Source: Dissophora ornata (taxonomy: Eukaryota > Mortierellomycota > Mortierellomycetes > Mortierellales > Mortierellaceae). Taken from it: a DNA stretch of 33,676 nt. The notes beneath the pieces are model-generated. The model did no database searches. It was not told the DNA's origin and saw only the letters and a list, made by a program, of their open reading frames with translations. Below are positions 33,450 through 33,676 of this stretch, piece after piece; the first letter of the stretch is position 1; the number at the start of each line of letters is the position of its first letter. The stretch spans positions 1 to 33,676 of the forward strand of contig MU616892.1 of assembly GCA_025201705.1 (NCBI GenBank), read 5' to 3'. The position numbers were made by a program, and so were the translations under genes.

Positions 33450-33619
33450 CCATTCTCGAACAACATCTCACCATCGTTGCATCCACAGTTCAGAGCAAAG
33501 GCTGTGTGTCGGTTGACGTGCAAGAGCTGTCTTTCGGATGTATGCATGCGTGGGATGAAGGCGATCTTGTTGGCGGATTCAAGAGTTGAGCTCTATTCTA
33601 CCGATCGGCCGCCTAATGG
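32568..33619 (+). CDS. Q-rich protein with FAM72 domain, N-terminal exon (partial)
   Basis: The frame starts MPAPNIPSTTSNSTHSN at 32568 and is read to a GTAAGA donor at 33620; it continues outside the window. Residues 1 to about 300 are low-complexity (N, S, P, H and many Q runs), ending in 25 consecutive Gln. From residue 308 the sequence matches the start of FAM72: CRLTCKSC (C318 and C321 as a CxxC pair), RGMKAILLAD and ELYSTDRPP, in the same order and spacing as human FAM72A. In mammals FAM72A binds uracil-DNA glycosylase UNG2 and promotes its degradation; whether fungi share this is unknown. Animal FAM72 is about 150 residues without such a leader. An in-frame Met 17 codons upstream (32517) is less likely because it falls in a T-rich leader. 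Reading past 33620 gives an immediate stop, which supports splicing there. Confidence 0.85.
33390..33449 (+). repeat. (CAA)20 microsatellite in coding sequence
   Basis: Twenty uninterrupted CAA codons, preceded by mixed CAA/CAG, encode most of a 25-residue glutamine run (33375-33449) just before the FAM72 domain. Confidence 0.97.
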
Positions 33620-33626
33620 GTAAGAA

Positions 33627-33658
33627 TGAAAGAAAGAAAGAAAGAAAGAAAAAAAAAA
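33627..33658. repeat. GAAA microsatellite in the predicted intron
   Basis: About six GAAA units followed by an A run, starting a few bases after the GTAAGA donor of the FAM72-domain gene. Confidence 0.9.
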
Positions 33659-33676
33659 TCACATTTTACATTTGCG

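Noticed and set aside
33237..33547. Minus-strand poly-Leu/poly-Cys frames and the plus-strand poly-Asn frame over the CAA repeat
   Set aside because: They are alternative readings of the triplet repeat; the Gln frame alone continues into the FAM72 domain.

Overview
The window looks like nuclear DNA of an early-diverging fungus, most likely a member of Mucoromycota. The genes have short GT-AG introns, the transporters belong to the fungal branch of the OPT family, the intergenic DNA is rich in T/A tracts and microsatellites, and the repeat relics resemble families I associate with mucoralean genomes. The phylum assignment is inference.

Layout. 1-467: 5' end of an unrecognised minus-strand gene that leaves the window. 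About 860-1745: a perfect 16-bp inverted repeat, then a decayed Tc1/mariner transposase. About 1880-5108: decayed coding fragments, a four-copy ~73-bp tandem repeat, and a multiply frameshifted relic of a protein with RuvC-like (possibly Fanzor/TnpB-like) motifs. 5720-28931: five tandem minus-strand oligopeptide transporter (OPT) genes, called OPT1 to OPT5 here from left to right (my labels, not gene symbols). 28932-32567: no recognisable gene. 32568-33619: a plus-strand gene with a Q-rich leader of about 300 residues followed by the start of a FAM72 domain; it continues past the right edge.

The OPT array is the core of the window. Each copy has a small first exon encoding an acidic cytoplasmic tail, one intron at exactly the same phase-1 position, and a large second exon carrying the whole membrane domain. 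Joined products are 733, 733, 745, 735 and 738 residues, and all five reading frames are intact. TATA-like boxes lie 124-179 bp upstream of each start codon and the 5' leaders are pyrimidine-rich. Long identical DNA blocks are shared by different pairs of copies in different places, which points to gene conversion. OPT1 and OPT2 carry KIPPQ where OPT3-5 keep the family KIPPR motif, so the copies may differ in substrate or activity. Together they would give the cell several peptide/glutathione uptake carriers for nitrogen and sulfur scavenging.

Most of the remaining intergenic sequence shows nothing I can assign. A 10-N assembly gap sits inside a poly-T tract at 14026-14035.
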